Source of the DNA: Streptosporangiaceae bacterium
GTDB lineage: Bacteria; Actinomycetota; Actinomycetes; Streptosporangiales; Streptosporangiaceae
NCBI GenBank assembly: GCA_030052355.1
Contig: JASIGS010000487.1
Coordinates: forward strand, 1-6,665
DNA: 6,665 nt
Direction: 5' to 3'
Shown here: positions 5,982 through 6,665 of the stretch, in pieces
Numbering within the stretch: position 1 is the first letter of the stretch
How the letters are laid out: every line of letters starts with the position of its first letter
Translations under genes and position numbers: made by a program
The notes under the pieces: model-generated
Told to the model about the DNA's origin: nothing
Databases searched by the model: none
Seen by the model: only the letters and a program-made list of their open reading frames with translations

Positions 5982-6665
5982 TCAGATCATGATGACCAGC
6001 ATGAAGGCCATGGTGATCCCCATCGCGATGCCGCAGACGGCGGCCATCTTCGGGGCTAGCACGAGGTCCCTGACCGTGTCGAGTGGCGTCCCGGCCGCGT
6101 GCACACGGCCGGCATCCAGTCTCGCAGCCCCAGTCGCCTCGCCGGCGGGAGCGTGGCTGGCAGAAGCCTGGCCGACGCGGGCTGTGGCTTGCCCGCCAGA
6201 CCCTGGCACGGCAGCCGCTGGCGCGGCGGCGGCGACGCTCGCGTGCAGCAGGCCAGCCGGGCCCGCCGCACCTGCCAGGGCTCCGCCTGCCGGCACGGCC
6301 GCAAGGCTCGCGACCGAGTGTCCATGCGCGGCCGCACCGGTGAGGCGGTCAAGACCGAGGACCACGTAGCCCGCGAGCAACAGCGTGAAGATGAACGCGA
6401 CAACCGGCGCGTTCAGCGTGGGCATCGCGCCCGACGAACTGCCCATGCCACCCATGCCCGACCCAGCTGCCGCGGTCGCGCCCACGGCAACGAACATGTA
6501 GACCATCGCCGAGCTATGCACGAGGTGCGGCGCACGGTGGCCGTCCACGAGTACGCGGGCGCCCTGCTGGCGCCACTCGCGGTAGAAGCACCAGGCGAAC
6601 CACGCCGTCAGCACGCCGAAAACCACATCCCACGCGTCGTCCGGCAGCGTGGTCAGCGCCGCTAC
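5982..6665 (-). CDS. DUF5134-like four-TM membrane protein, 5' end outside the window
   Basis: The visible 227 residues run off the right edge with the frame open to the last base (reading VAALTTLPDDAWDVVFG), so the true start is probably beyond 6665; an internal GTG at 6626 is the only alternative seen. In window numbering, hydrophobic segments lie at about 14-29, 50-66, 87-105 and 206-227. The HLVHSSAMVYM stretch at 47-57 and the Met-rich ends of the helices fit actinobacterial DUF5134 proteins, whose function is unknown. A Met/Gly loop, GSGMGGMGSSSGAM (68-81), and a long Ala-rich linker with scattered His (about 109-198) separate the helices. It is transcribed towards the copper operon, with a 168-bp gap containing a candidate promoter. 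A metal-related role is suggested only by the His and Met content and the neighbours. Confidence 0.6.
   Translation of the reverse strand, partial: VAALTTLPDDAWDVVFGVLTAWFAWCFYREWRQQGARVLVDGHRAPHLVHSSAMVYMFVAVGATAAAGSGMGGMGSSSGAMPTLNAPVVAFIFTLLLAGYVVLGLDRLTGAAAHGHSVASLAAVPAGGALAGAAGPAGLLHASVAAAAPAAAVPGSGGQATARVGQASASHAPAGEATGAARLDAGRVHAAGTPLDTVRDLVLAPKMAAVCGIAMGITMAFMLVIMI

Noticed and set aside
5982..6626. GTG at 6626 as the true start of the DUF5134-like gene
   Set aside because: The frame stays open to the window edge, and the upstream residues extend naturally into the first membrane helix, so the start is probably outside. It was kept only as an alternative.
1..6665. CRISPR arrays, tRNA or rRNA genes, insertion sequences, phage or toxin-antitoxin genes
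   Set aside because: No regularly spaced repeats, cloverleaf-like sequences, transposase motifs or toxin/antitoxin-like proteins were found on either strand.

Overview
The window comes from a high-GC actinobacterium. It shows GC-rich third codon positions, frequent GTG starts, four-base GTGA gene overlaps and a possible leaderless promoter. The protein families also fit: an XRE/MmyB-type regulator, a DHA2-type efflux pump and a DUF5134-like membrane protein. I cannot name the genus. I see no RNA genes, CRISPR array, insertion sequence or phage gene.

Left part (1-2738): a divergent efflux and regulator pair. A 14-TM MFS drug-efflux-type transporter (156-1715, minus) ends against a strong 14-bp hairpin terminator (117-150). 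It diverges from an XRE-family regulator with an MmyB-like ligand-binding domain (1818-2738, plus). The 102-bp spacer holds a good minus-strand promoter, weaker plus-strand promoters, an 8-bp inverted repeat and three GGTAC cores spaced 22 and 44 bp apart. This looks like an autoregulated switch in which the regulator controls the pump. Bases 1-59 may hold the start of another membrane-protein gene running off the left edge.

Right part (2762-5813, minus): a compact copper-handling operon of three genes in the order 70-aa membrane or exported protein with a His/Met-bearing tail, then a Cu+-type P1B-1 ATPase (CopA-like), then a membrane-anchored PCu(A)C-fold protein. Both junctions are GTGA overlaps, so the three are probably translationally coupled. 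The longest open frame through the ATPase begins 90 codons too early. That extra stretch is an out-of-frame reading of the 70-aa gene, and the likely start is the GTG at 5604. The PCu(A)C-like protein keeps the fold signature but lacks the His/Met copper ligands of the family, which is the most unusual point in the window.

Upstream of the operon, a 168-bp gap (5814-5981) contains a TATATA box with a direct repeat just upstream and a leader hairpin next to the first start codon. Beyond it, a DUF5134-like four-TM membrane protein with Met- and His-containing segments (5982 to the right edge, minus, 5' end missing) lies in the same direction and may belong to the same metal-handling locus. No copper regulator (CsoR or CueR type) and no CopZ chaperone is seen in the window.
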